DNA of 64,000 nt from Ianthella basta (lineage: Eukaryota; Porifera; Demospongiae; Verongiida; Ianthellidae). The position numbers were made by a program, and so were the translations under genes. Location of the stretch: NCBI GenBank assembly GCA_964019415.1, contig OZ025878.1, positions 3,724,512 to 3,788,511 on the forward strand, given 5' to 3'. How positions within the stretch are numbered: the stretch's first letter is position 1; each line of letters starts with the position of its first letter. The notes under the pieces were generated by a model that did no database searches, was not told where the DNA came from, and saw nothing but the letters and a program-made list of their open reading frames with translations. Shown here piece by piece: positions 49,001-59,899 of the stretch.

Positions 49001-50521
49001 CTCTCCTGCATATTTTACTGAGTGATACAAGACATTATGATTCTAATTTCTGTGTGTCCTGCACTGCAGGTGATTTGCTGTTAACTATTAATGTCCTATT
49101 TCCATTGCAGTTATCCCTCAGTGGTAGACGAAGTTATGATTCTACTTTCAGTGACTCCCGCACTGAGAGGATGAGTGGTCTCACCTGTGGTGTATGCAGC
49201 AACCCACCATCTTTGTGGAGTCCTCAGCTCAAGCAGACCAGTGCATCATGTGCACTGTGCCAGGACTGGCTCCTGCAACCAACTACACTGTCAGTGTGGC
49301 TGCTCTGTCTGAGGCTGGCACTGGGACAGACAGTGAGGAGAGGACTGGACAGACAGATGCTCAAAGTAAGTTGATTACACTGTAGCTGTTTGATGGTGAC
49401 ATTTGCTCATGGCATATATATTCAACTTTAGTAATTCTAAACTTGATTTCTCTCATGTTCATGGCCTCAGTTTCTACAGTGATTATTCAACTTCACCTGA
49501 GACCTGTTACAGAATGGTGGTGGGTGGTAAGTATAAGTGTGGCAAAGGGGACAATGCATTGTTTACAGCTATTATATGCTGTAACAGTCATTATGCTATA
49601 GGACTAATTATTACTCTCTTCAGTTGTTAAGCTGTTACTGAATTTTGTTATTATGATATGCCTACAGGATAGCAACACTGAGGACAAGCTGTCTGACATC
49701 TCAACTGCTGTCTCAGTCCCCCTTCAACAGGACTGCAGCTGCTCCTTATCTGTGCAGAGACGTACCTTCAGCTGTCTGGAAACTGCAGACTCTCAGACAG
49801 TTGTGTTTCTTGCAGAGCTTTCGTACGATGTACTACCTGGAGTTATGGTTGTTCCCTCTCTCGTCACCTCCTGGGCTAAGAACACCCGTTCCATCACAGT
49901 GAGCTCCATTCAGCTACAGGTGGACAGCACATGTCCTGTGGTCATTGACTCCTTTAATTCTGAAAGCTGCACTGTAGCCCTGCAGATGTCACAGTGATTG
50001 CAGTATCTGTAGTTGTTGTTGGCATTGTTATTCTGATTGTCACGGTTGCCATTGTGACAGCAGTGGCAGTTTACTGCAAAAGGCAATGCACATCACCACC
50101 CAGCTGCAGTTCATGTACAGTCACTTGTGTTGTTGAACTGCAGCTGATGCAGTGTATGTGACCTTGGTGTACATTGTAGTGGTATACCCCTCAGTGCTGT
50201 GTTCACTGCTTGCTGTGCAGACTCAACCGTCCCCTCCCCAAGCCACCGGTGTATGAAGAGTATGAGTACATGGACAGTGGGTCTGGGGGTGTGGTCCTGG
50301 CCAATATGACCAAGAATCCCTCGTACGTGGCTACAGGGGATGTAGTAACAAGCTTCTCTGGCACTGAGGCGGACAGAGAGAAGGACCACACGTATGAGGT
50401 GCTGCCGTTTGAGGCTGCTGAGGAGGAGCAGGGGGGCACGACACATGGTGGTCAGCAAGACACTGCAGATGGTGGCCAGGGTGTTGCCACAGGCGATGTG
50501 CATGTGTATGCTAACCAGTAG
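46030..50521 (+). CDS. Ig/FN3 single-pass receptor with a tyrosine-motif cytoplasmic tail
   Basis: A cell-surface receptor without a catalytic domain. Exons: 46030-46106 and 46244-46359 (end of an Ig domain, YMCLAENRHG), 46465-46857 (second Ig, LNCSLRG...YTCVV), 47065-47430, 47586-47909, 47999-48286, 48485-48591 plus 49111-49365 (four FN3), about 49480-49526, 49668 to about 49985 (Cys-containing membrane-proximal domain), TM near 49990-50075 (a 31-residue Val/Ile-rich helix), and 50221-50521 (tail, stop TAG). The tail has VYEEYEYM (YxxM, PI3K-SH2-like), PSYVAT, HTYEVL (YxxL) and C-terminal VYANQ (YxN, Grb2-SH2-like). The 5' end is not found. Frame breaks occur inside 49111-49190 and before the TM. 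These may be base errors, unseen introns or decay. Confidence 0.8.
50083..50220 (+). other. Probable GC-AG intron between TM and tail exons
   Basis: The TM reading frame ends YCK-AG and is followed by GCAATG. The tail exon begins after TGTGCAG at 50221. Joining them gives YCKRLNRPLPKPPVYE in frame. No GT donor nearby keeps the frame. Confidence 0.55.
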
Positions 50522-51109
50522 TTATAATTGATGAAATTGCATTGAATGTGTGCAAGTCATAGTTTAACTGTAAGTGTTTTCTTCTCAGGATTTAGTAGTT
50601 CATGTATTTGTAGACATTGATAATAATATCACTCGTTTAAGCGTTTTCCTTCTGCAGAAGGTTTGCGTCAGCCAAGTATGTCGCAATCATCTGTATTATG
50701 TATATTACAGATGATTGTGGTATTCTTGAGCATGCATACGCATGTGATTATAAGCCCTTTGATCATGGTATTATTATATAATGCAGCTGTGATTCTACAC
50801 TAAACTTAATTGTATGCGATTATATGCAAGACATTAATTGATCTGTATAGACATGACAGTACATTGCATAAACTGCATGCACCATGTACTTGTGTGCACA
50901 CGTACTACTGGGATGCACAGGGTATATTATGATGGTAAGCATAGTTGACTGACACTTGGGTGATCACATGAACTGTATGTATTATTACAACCAGCATGCA
51001 CACACGTGCATACAAAAGGGATCAACGGAACAAAATTAAGCAATTTTTATAGTCATGTGGTGTGTGCAAGCATGCTAACAGGAAGTGAGGTTGTGTAGCT
51101 GTATTTATA
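50522..51109. other. 3' flank of the Ig/FN3 receptor
   Basis: No gene. A short hairpin (CAATCATCTGTA / TACAGATGATTG) lies at about 50684-50718. The rest is AT-rich without recognised features. Confidence 0.4.
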
Positions 51110-53180
51110 TTATAATATACACAATTATCCGCATTATATATGCATAAGTACATCTGTGAATCAGATACCCTAGCCAGCTCTGTTTAGCTTGTAAAATGAC
51201 CTTGACCTCAGCTAATGAGACAGCAACATGTCTTGTTGCTGGCCGTTTCAAGTGCAAAGTACAGGAGCTGAAAATTTTCATGTTCAGCTTGTACACATGT
51301 CATACAAACTCTGAGCCAATGGATTCGAAATCAAGCAAAAAGTGCATTACATTTGGAGGAGTACACATTGCATTTGAGTTGTGGATTTCATTTTCTTGAA
51401 TTTGAATCTATCTAAATGGGATATGGTTGAATGGGAAAGAAATAATGAGCTTTATTACAACAGAGTCTGATTAAGGAGACTACAGTCCATGATAGCATGG
51501 AGACTCATTGCTATGTGAGACAAACAACTCAAACAACTACCACACTACAGTCCATAACTGATAGTGACATGCCTAATCAGTACAGTCTAGGCTGTCACTG
51601 TCTGTAGACCTTTGTAACGGCACATCAAGGGCTCAAGAGGAAAAGGAATAGCTAGGGTGCACAAGAAGCAAGGATCTACTTACATACCCCCATAAATGGA
51701 TGCATTTGCTGTAATTGCAACTGTGTCCACAGTACAGCACAACAGGAACTGAAATGGAACTAGTCAATAGAAGGCATGTTTTGCAATGCACTGACTCTTT
51801 GTACAACACAAACAAGTCACCTAATTACTGACAACTGACAACTTTCTGACATTGTGCAAACTTGAACAAATCATGCATCTTGCCCAGGATCAAACTATAG
51901 CAAGCATGACATTGCTAGCTTATGCAAGTCAAAATTTGATGGAGGACATAGCACAAGACCATAGGAAAAAGCTTTATGATCACAGTTTGTGTGTCGCTGA
52001 TGGTGATTGTTGTGTGGTTGCACTTTATTGATAAATTTGTTGGCTACTGTACATATACATTGGCAATACAGGTGATGAACTATACATGTTGCCAATGGTT
52101 GAAATGTGTTGGGCGTGTATGTTGGATGTGTATGCGGCTGTTAGACAAAGTGCAAAGTGTATGTTTATAGCTCCTGAAACATAATGTCTGCCATTAGCTA
52201 GTGCACTGGGCCCATTATGAGCAAGTAAATATTGCAATACATGTGTGTGCATAGGTCTCTCACAATTAACTTGTTTATGCAACATCTGCATGACATATGT
52301 TGTATGCTGCTATGAATGGTTTCAAGCCATTATGGACACTGCGAACACTGTTTACTTCATAACTGTTTAGAAGCTTTGGAAATGTCAATGTGTAATGTCC
52401 TGTAACAGTCTGTACCTGCAGCTTCAATTTCACGTTGGATTTTTCAATGCAGTGTCTAAGTATGGCATTGTGCTATATGTAGCTAATACTGTGTTGCATG
52501 AGATGAAATGAATGCTGTTATTCGGTTGCATCTCTTATCTTCACAGAACATTTGTGCTCAAGCATCCCTTACTTCATGCTCCTCTTCATCTAACTGATGT
52601 ACTTCCTATGAACCACATAGACAAGGTCTTCCCAAACTAGGTAGAGGGCCAAAGCTGCATTGGTTGACTCAACATGAAATCAAAGAACTCTGTAAGCAGA
52701 TGACAAAGGCTCTTGAGCCAAGACGTCCTGCCACCAGCTTCCCTTAAAACTACAGTTGCTCTTTGAGTTTGAGATTCATGGTGAATCTCAAACTTTGCCC
52801 TACACCAAGAAAGTCATCTTTTACACATACATTTAACAGGCCTAGAGGAAGCACTTTATAGGTGGTCAGGCCACATCAAGACACTCTTAACTAGATGGCC
52901 ACATGCACAGGCCAGCAAGTATCTTTGCTATAGAAAAGAATAGCCAGGCCTAAAAATCTGGCCAGGCCATATGCATGGCCTGGGCAGCCTGGGCTGTTCT
53001 GTCATGCATTAGCAAGTTCCTGGGGCCGTTCCAAGGCTTAAAATAGGTTTGGCACCTGGGAGTTCATCAAACCAGAACACAAACCAGTTTCACACAAAGC
53101 AAGAATGCAAAGAAAAGACAGCAAATTCAGGAGAAAATGTTTCAGTGAATTAATGACATGTAATATAGGTCAATACACAG
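51110..53180. repeat. Duplicated block, copy C
   Basis: Third copy of the 33.5/35.3 kb block, closest to copy B and likewise ending just upstream of a Pro/Tyr-rich membrane protein gene. It holds a unique insert (52604-52815) with a hammerhead-like repeat and a perfect 12-bp-arm hairpin (GTTTGAGATTCA-TGG-TGAATCTCAAAC). Confidence 0.85.
52697..52733 (+). repeat. Hammerhead-like repeat, third copy
   Basis: Reads GCAGATGACAA, AGGCTCTTGAGCC, AAGACGTCCTGC. It aligns with the copies at 5690 (minus) and 39413 (plus) and is degraded in both core boxes. Confidence 0.4.
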
Positions 53181-53575
53181 CAGGACATTGCAGTGGTGTA
53201 TAGTTTGGGATACCATAATTTATACTGATAAGAGATAGAATTTATTTAGCTACCATTGTTGACCTAGGCCTCTTCCACAGGCCATGGCTTCAACTTGGCT
53301 CCCCGCTCCCCATCACCACCTCTGGCCAATCAGTGGTGTATGAGGGGACGTCCTATATCCATATCTATTTCATAACCATATGCCATAAAGGCGAAGTCAC
53401 TGACAGACAGACAGAACTAGTTTTCAGAATACATCAATTAGTGTAACTGGTCGGGCAGTATAAAATGTTTAGGCCCCTATGTCATACAAATTGCATACGC
53501 CGGGTCTACAGTCAGTGGGTGTTGCCTTGAAAGGGGTCAGCTGTGACCACATTAACCATTGAAGCGAAAATGCAG

Positions 53576-53583
53576 TATAAAAG
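53576..53583 (+). promoter_or_regulatory. TATA box of membrane protein copy 2
   Basis: TATAAAAG lies 89 bp before the ATG, in sequence nearly identical to the promoter of copy 1 (38006). Confidence 0.7.
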
Positions 53584-53664
53584 ACAGTGACTGCTTGCAA
53601 GCCTACAATATATTCGTCCGCGTTTACTGGTCGGATTGGCCGTGTGACCGCTTTCTCCAGCTCA

Positions 53665-54360
53665 ATGGCTAACCAGTATTATCCTGAGCAGCAGGCCTAC
53701 CCGCCGCAAGTACAGGCAGCCTATCCACCGCAGGGATACGGAGCCTATCCGCCAAAGGGACATGCAGCATATCCGCCGCAGGAGCACGGACCCTACCCGC
53801 CGCAAGCCAGCTATGGTTACACTCCACAGGCGAAAGCTCCCCCAGGACAGTACCCTTCGCCGCCAGCCTACGATCACAGTCCGCAGCCCATCACTACCTC
53901 CACCACCCCTACTGTCGTGGTGGGGACTCAGCCAACAGCCGCGACCATCACTTCCGTGTCTCCGCCAGGGGAGGAAAAGAGTCGTTTGGCGGTGTGCGCT
54001 CTCACATTCTCCGCCTGCACAACAATTTTCTGTGCAAGTTCCTTCCTCTGCCTCGCCTGCATCATACCTGCATTCGTTCTGGCCATCGTAGCTATGAGGT
54101 CGAAGGGATCTACGCGTAAGATGAGCGCTGGCATAAGCATTGCACTGAACGTGATCGCCATTGTCTGTGTTGTGGTGGGACTCGTCATCTTAGTCCCTTC
54201 CGTTGCCGTCAGCACCAGCCCTTCCAGGAGCTACTACTACAGATCATACAGATCATACAGAGCCTACAGATCATACAGGGCCTACAGATCGTACAGGGCC
54301 TACAGGTCCTACTACTACAGGTCCTACTACTACAGATCCTACTACTACTACCGCCGGTAG
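53665..54360 (+). CDS. Small membrane protein: YPPQ-rich head, two hydrophobic segments, Tyr/Arg-rich tail (copy 2)
   Basis: Paralogue of the gene at 38100, 231 aa, single exon. The start is the ATG matching copy 1 (MANQYYPEQQ); the frame stays open further upstream but that part is the promoter and 5' UTR. The PPAY motif, both hydrophobic segments and the basic loop are conserved, with changes such as T to M in the loop. The Tyr/Arg tail has the same repeat types in different numbers, as expected from slippage in a coding repeat. It lies downstream of duplicated block C exactly as copy 1 lies downstream of block B, so gene and block were duplicated together. Confidence 0.8.
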   Translation: MANQYYPEQQAYPPQVQAAYPPQGYGAYPPKGHAAYPPQEHGPYPPQASYGYTPQAKAPPGQYPSPPAYDHSPQPITTSTTPTVVVGTQPTAATITSVSPPGEEKSRLAVCALTFSACTTIFCASSFLCLACIIPAFVLAIVAMRSKGSTRKMSAGISIALNVIAIVCVVVGLVILVPSVAVSTSPSRSYYYRSYRSYRAYRSYRAYRSYRAYRSYYYRSYYYRSYYYYRR

Positions 54361-54865
54361 GTACTAGTGACTGCTACTACTTCATACTAGACGTGGTGCG
54401 AGATCTCAGAGGTCCTCTGCGATAAGTAACAACTTGCAACATTGTAGTTGTGCTATCCTAATTAGTTTTGTAATTAACATGCACCTCTTCACACCAAGTA
54501 GCACAAATTGTAGTGTTAAATGAAGCAGGACTCTTTGAATGCCAAATTAACGGTTCGGAAACTCAGGCAGTATTTTTCCTTGCTAGCTTGGGCATGCAAC
54601 AATTTGATGCATGGGTACGAATAGAACTCTACTCCAATAGCTACTTGGACTGTGATTGACTGTGATTGACTGTCACATATATGTATATTGTAGCCATTGT
54701 GCACATGTGCAGTAGTTATGATATGCACAGTCATAGAAGCATGCATGCTTTTATATGAACACAAAGTCCTCTTATAGGCATAATTATGCCCTGTCTCATT
54801 ATGGGGAGTATAGAGACGGAACTCAGCCAATTGAATGTGCAGGTTCAGTAGTAATCTAATATTGT

Positions 54866-55715
54866 TACATGAGGAAGCCATACATCAAAGCAAACTGCAG
54901 TGTGTTAATTTTGCATAACGCCACTATTTACACTTTCACACCTCATAACACACTGCGTCGAATGGGGCTCTTATTTGCTAACCCAATCACTTTCTAGCCT
55001 TAAACAAACGTTTTGTTTACTGCTTTATCAAAATGGCTTTGATATTCATCACCTTGGGAACTTTCTCATGAACATTGGCTCTGGAAAGATGAGTCATCAG
55101 CATAAATTTATGCCTAGCACACGTGTATTTTTATGGCAGTGACATGTAATCGTGCATGTAATGTCTTTAGTGATAGAGAAACCAAGATTCCCTTGTGACA
55201 TGTAATTGTGCATGTAATGTCTTTAGTGATAGAGAAACCAAGATTCCCTTTCAAGAGTTCACTTGTTGGATCAAATTGAAGGTAGATCTCGCCACTCCCA
55301 AGTTCTCCAGTCGTTTAAATCCTAGTGCACTCTCTAAAAAGAAAGTTCTCCCTTCATACGCTGCTTGTAGGACTTCTAATTATTTGCCCTAGTGCCGACT
55401 CAAGCGACGCCGACGCTTTATTCAGTACGAGAGGCCGCTGACAGCCATTTTCTTGCGACGCGCTTCTCGCCTTTCGCCTTGTGCTCCGAGAAGAGCGTGT
55501 TCTCTGGTTTCTATAGTAACTTCAGTCAGGTTCGTTCAGTAAATTCATTCGACAGCGAACAAATTCAAGCGCTAATCGCTGCTGTTTGAATCGTAACAAG
55601 TCAGTTATAACATGGCTGCTCGGGCGCTTAGCTGATTTATCGCACTCGGGCGCATCGCGCCCTCGTGTGATAAATCAGCCAGCGCCCTCGCGGCCATGTT
55701 ATAACTAGTACTTGT
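54866..55715. mobile_element. Insertion of about 850 bp with a terminal palindrome
   Basis: Defined by comparison with the uninterrupted right arm of the surrounding inverted repeat. It is flanked by TTGT on both sides. It contains a 56-bp tandem duplication (55141-55196 and 55197-55250) and a long palindrome at its right end (55596-55714). A possible short coding remnant (55392-55589, ending FDSEQIQALIAAV) precedes the palindrome. The family is not recognised. Confidence 0.6.
55596..55714. repeat. GC-rich palindrome, about 50-bp arms
   Basis: ACAAGT...GTTATAACATGGC and GGCGCTTAGCTGATTTATC pair with GATAAATCAGCCAGCGCC and GCCATGTTATAAC...ACTTGT around GGCGCATCGCGCC. Its CpG content is far above its surroundings. 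It is the end of an inserted element, or a hairpin-forming module within it. Confidence 0.85.
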
Positions 55716-56639
55716 AATGGGCCACCCTCTGTGGCAGTCTACACCCACAGCTGGTCAGTCAGTACATGACTCCTAACATTCAGCTACAAACCACAGAGCA
55801 TTCCTCAGCTACAAGCTACATCTGTATAGCTATAAACTACATTCCAAATAACAATGTACGTAGTCATGTTAACTGATTGCAAGAGTATCAGCAAAGCATT
55901 TTGACAGTTTGGTAGGGATGTTTTCACCGGATGACTTGCTGATCTATGAACACGCTATGGCATTGTGATGTATCTTTCAGACCATCAGCAATGCTGCATC
56001 CCCAACTATCTGAACTGTTGAACATATATATATGTTACATACACAGGGAAGTTGGTACCAAGTAGTTCGAGTTCAGGGTTGCCCCAGCACCTAATGAGTA
56101 TTTTAACTCAAAATACTTGTTCTTTGTTCATTACATGTGTCATGTTGCCTGGAATATGTGTTGCCACACATTCATGTCTGCACTACATGTTTGTTTAGTG
56201 GTGCTCTCTGCACTACATGTACAATGTGTGGGAAATTAGTGTCACGTAGCCAGATCTGGCTACGTGAGTGACTGCAATGAGGAAGACATAATCATTTATC
56301 TTACTACTGCAGTGCGTAGGCACCAGTTAACATGACTACATTGTTATTGGGAATGTAGTTTATGTTTATACAGATGTAGATTGTAGCTGAATGTTAGGGG
56401 TCATGTACTCTGCACTGACCAGCTGCAGCTGTGTGTGTAGATTGCCACAGGGGGTGGCCCATTACAATATTAGATTACTAATGGACATGTACATGTAATT
56501 GGCTGAGTTCCATCCCTATACTCCCCATAATGAGACAGTGCATATGACTAAGAGGACTTTGTGTTCATATAAAAGCATGCATGCATCTATGACTGTGCAT
56601 GTTGTAACTATTGCACATGTGACAATGGCTACAATATGT

Positions 56640-56729
56640 GCATGTGTGTGTGTGTGGTCATGCGTGTGTGCGTGTGTGCATGCATGCATGCATGTGTGTG
56701 TGTGTGTGTGTGTGGTGTGGTGTGGTGTG
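56640..56729. repeat. TG/CATG microsatellite
   Basis: Imperfect TGTG, GCATGCATGCATG and (TG)n runs, abutting the CRE/YY1-like promoter. Open frames across it are not real. Confidence 0.9.
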
Positions 56730-57080
56730 TGACGTCACCAAAATGGCGGCGGTTAGCCACGCGTTCGCGCGGAAGACAACTCGAAACCATCAAGCCCGGG
56801 GCACAGGCTCCGCTTCCTTTTATCCATCCCTTCCACCACACCCCCTGGATTCGTTTGGAGCGACTTTGACTGGAACTCATGTCGGCCATCGAGGCTACGC
56901 GTGGCGACCAGTCGAGCGGGTACCATATCTATAGCCTGACGGCTTTTCGGTGCCCGTTAGCCGCTGAATCCAGGGTCCGCAGCCACCACCGTTTCGTGAG
57001 GAGTAGTCCAGATTCTGGTGGTGGTTTCTCTGACTCGCCTTTGGACTCGCAATCCATGGGGAGTGCCATCTTCTATGCGC
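56730..57080 (+). promoter_or_regulatory. CpG-rich promoter-like segment with CRE and YY1-type motifs
   Basis: A palindromic CRE (TGACGTCA, 56730-56737) is followed at once by CCAAAATGGCGGC (56738-56750). The latter matches the YY1 consensus, often found over start sites. The next 300 bp are CpG-richer than the window. An open frame begins at the ATG in the YY1 motif (56743, MAAVSHAFARKTT...) and stops at about 56934. It might be a first exon, but no partner exon was identified. Confidence 0.55.
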
Positions 57081-57202
57081 TAGATAGTGGTAGGGGGTTG
57101 TGTCACCCAGGACGTTCCCCCTGCTGCTGGCCCAGGCTTGCCCAGGGCCCTGCCATCACAGCACTTCGTGCTGTGGGCAGATTTCAAGGTTTCAAGGTTT
57201 CA

Positions 57203-57205
<3 letters not shown>

Positions 57206-57252
<47 letters not shown>
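57206..57252. repeat. (TG)n microsatellite after a TTTCAAGG triplet repeat
   Basis: Three tandem copies of TTTCAAGG (57181-57205) run into about 46 bp of TG. Confidence 0.95.
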
Positions 57253-57576
57253 TCATAGGAAGACTGTGGTCTCATGTGACAACCATTTTAAATAAATCCC
57301 CTAATGACTAGCCATTCCACGTTTCCTTGCTAAGCCAGCCATCCCTTCTCTCCTGCAGGGCATAAAAGTCACTGCTGTTGTTGAAGGCATGGCCCATTTT
57401 TAAGTACTCTCTAGAGAACTCTCCAGTTCATTCCCCACTACCATGGAAGGATGAGGCAAAGAGACAAGCTGATTAGCTTGCATGCCCCACCCCTGTTCCC
57501 CGCAAACTGAATATACACCTGTGGGCATTGGCAACACTATTTACCTCATTCAAACTCATTACATTTTCGAGAGAGT

Positions 57577-57939
57577 TTGGTGGTGTGCGCTCTCATTTTC
57601 TCCGCCTACACAACGGTGTTCTGTGCAAGTTCCTTCCTCTGCCTCGCCTGCATCATTCCTGCATTTGTTCTGGCCATCGTAGCTATGAGGTCGAAGGAAT
57701 CTGCACGTAAGACGAGCGCTGACATAAGCATTGCACTGAACGTGGTCACTATTGTCTGCGTTGTGTTGGGCCTCGTCATCTTAGTCCCTTCCATTGCCGT
57801 CAGCACTAGCTCCAGCCCTTCCAGGAGCTACTACTACAGATCATACAGATCATACAGGGCCTACAGATCATACAGAGCCTACAGGTCCTACTACTACTAC
57901 AGATCCTACTACTACAGATCCTACTACTACCGCCGGTAG
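57577..57939 (+). pseudogene. Third Pro/Tyr-membrane protein copy, lacking the head
   Basis: Homology to copies 1 and 2 starts abruptly at about 57573, inside the first hydrophobic segment, and runs to the stop (57937-57939). Both hydrophobic segments and the Tyr/Arg tail are open and conserved. The YPPQ head, PPAY motif, TATA box and ATG are missing. It may be a 5'-truncated pseudogene, or the last exon of a gene driven from the CRE/YY1 promoter upstream; an acceptor-like TTTCGAG lies just before it. A polyadenylation signal AATAAA follows at about 58099. Confidence 0.7.
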
Positions 57940-58196
57940 GTACTAGTGGCTGCTACTACTTCATACTAGACCAACATGATGCGATCTCAGAGGTCCTCTG
58001 CAATAAGTAACAACTTGCAACATTGCAGTTGTGCTATCCTATTTAGTTTTGCAATTAACCTGCATCTCCTCACACCAAGTAGCACAAATTGTAGTGTTGA
58101 ATAAAACAGGACTTCTTTGAATGCCAAATTAACGACATCAGTTCAGTAGGTAAATTTCGGGGCAAGGCTTACTAATGTCTTAATGCCAAGTACATG

Positions 58197-58356
58197 TATA
58201 TACAGTGCAAGTAACAATATACACCACTAATCTAAATATATACAGTGCAAGTAACAATATACACCACTAATCTAAATATATACAGTGCAAGTAACAATAT
58301 ACACCACTAATCTAAATATATACAGTGCAAGTAACAATATACACCACTAACCTAAA
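58197..58356. repeat. Tandem repeat, 4 x 40 bp
   Basis: Four near-identical 40-bp units starting TATATACAGTGCAAGTAACA (58197, 58237, 58277, 58317). Single diverged units recur at about 59430-59510 and 61790-61830. The unit carries the CAGTGCAAGTAACA word that recurs throughout 58-63 kb. Confidence 0.95.
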
Positions 58357-58379
58357 TAAATAATTAATTAAATAATATA

Positions 58380-58974
58380 ATTCACAGAGGCTTGAGAGGA
58401 TGCTGTGAACAAGTACTCAGTATGCATGCAAAGTATGAAGAATTTAATGGATTTTAAATGGGACAGATTTTTTAATTAGGCTTTCGGCCTTGTGCAAATT
58501 GCAGTCAAACAGCAAATATAAATTGCCATAGGATAATACATAATGCATGGCGCATTTATACAGATACATAGTGTAGTATTACTAGAAATATAGATGTAAG
58601 CAGATTATCACAAAACTTGATGGACATGGCCAGGTGGTCCACCAGTCTATGTCATTAGCAGCATTTCATAATTAGTGCCAGAATGGCGAATATACAAGGC
58701 AAAAATCAAATAATGACACCCAATTAGCAGGAATGTGTCGCCTTTGCATTAGCCAAGGCCCACACAGTCTAGTCTGGTCGCTTAGCAATCCAAAGGTCTA
58801 GGTTACTACAGCCACTGTTTAACTTTTCTTTTTTCTTAGCTGTTTGTTTGCCTACCAGTCTTTAGCATTGTCACATGCTTTTTCTGCACCAATAGCATGA
58901 CACAGTGGTGGATGCATTTAATCCAGCAACCCTCCACTACTATGTAAAGCTAAACTGGCTAGACTTGTGCTCAT

Positions 58975-59042
<68 letters not shown>

Positions 59043-59045
59043 ACA
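58380..59045. repeat. Satellite block R1 ending in (CA)n
   Basis: A non-coding block of about 600 bp repeated at 61850-62573 (R1'). Both copies end in a CA microsatellite (58975-59036 here). Both include GGCTTTCGGCCTTGTGCAAA and GCCCACACAGTCTAGTCTGG. A more diverged relative occupies about 60420-60950. Confidence 0.85.
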
Positions 59046-59325
59046 CAGACGCACACACATGCACATTGTGCTAGGGTACTGTCTACGTGAACTTTACGGA
59101 CCTTGAACTCACCTAATTGAATAAAAATGTATACTGTTAGATGTGTTTGTTAGTAAGGTGCCCTATGTGATTTTGGACTTCCTTAATGGAATAAGCATGA
59201 GTATTCCATTTGATGAGCTCAAGTTTGGCACTTAGGCCCAATCTACATACACTATGTAGGCTTTAATTGAATGGTCCCACCAGAAGCCACATTGTGTATA
59301 TTCAATTAGTGACCCACTAACTGAT

Positions 59326-59395
59326 TATCTATTGTGCATATTCCATTAGTGACCCACTAATGGAATATACACATTGTGTATATTCCATTAGTGAG
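59326..59395. repeat. Short palindromes TATTCCATTAGTG / CACTAATGGAATA
   Basis: Perfect 13-bp arms with a 3-bp centre at about 59338-59366, followed by a third copy of the arm at about 59379. Related words lie near 59180-59215. Confidence 0.85.
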
Positions 59396-59899
59396 TCCTA
59401 TAAATATAAATGGGTACCACCATGTTAATACAGTGCAAGTTACAATATACACCACTAATCTAAAGTAAATACAGTGCAAGTAACAATATACACCACTAAT
59501 CTAAATAAATAATTAATTAAATAATATAATTCACAGAGGCTTGAGAGGATGCTGTGGACAAGTACTCAGTATGCATGCATTTGGCACTTCTTGTATAATT
59601 GTAGACATTAAATGGGCTGCCCTTGTGCAAGTAACAATTGCTTCCTGCATCGGGCACTCCAATGGTGCTCGTGCTTGTCCTGACCCTCTGTAACTTGCGC
59701 TGGTAGTCTTTTCCACCACCAACTAATAGGGTGGGGTTTGGGGGTGCTGGTGGGCTAGAGTGCAAGGTACAAGGTTCAAGGTTCACGAGCCAGAGATTAT
59801 GGGATGTCAATAGATCATGCCCTGGCCATGGCGGCAAGATTATCAGTGACTGCATGCACCCCCTAGCAACAAACATCGCCCACTGAACACAAACCGATT

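Larger units (their letters stand above)
54681..56640. repeat. Long inverted repeat (320-bp arms), left arm split by an insertion
   Basis: The right arm, 56321-56640, is the near-complement of 54681-54865 joined to 55716-55874. Arms are separated by 446 bp (55875-56320). Shared landmarks include ATGCATGCTTTTATATGAAC, TCATTATGGGGAGTATAG, GGGCCACCC and TAACATTCAGCTACAA. The left arm is interrupted by about 850 bp (54866-55715), flanked by the direct repeat TTGT. Confidence 0.85.

Noticed and set aside
56743..56934. Open frame MAAVSHAFARKTT... as a complete small gene
   Set aside because: Only 63 codons with no family match. It may be a first exon, so it is reported with the promoter instead.
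58197..58356. CRISPR-like array (four regular repeats)
   Set aside because: The repeats abut directly with no unique spacers; it is a plain tandem repeat in animal DNA.
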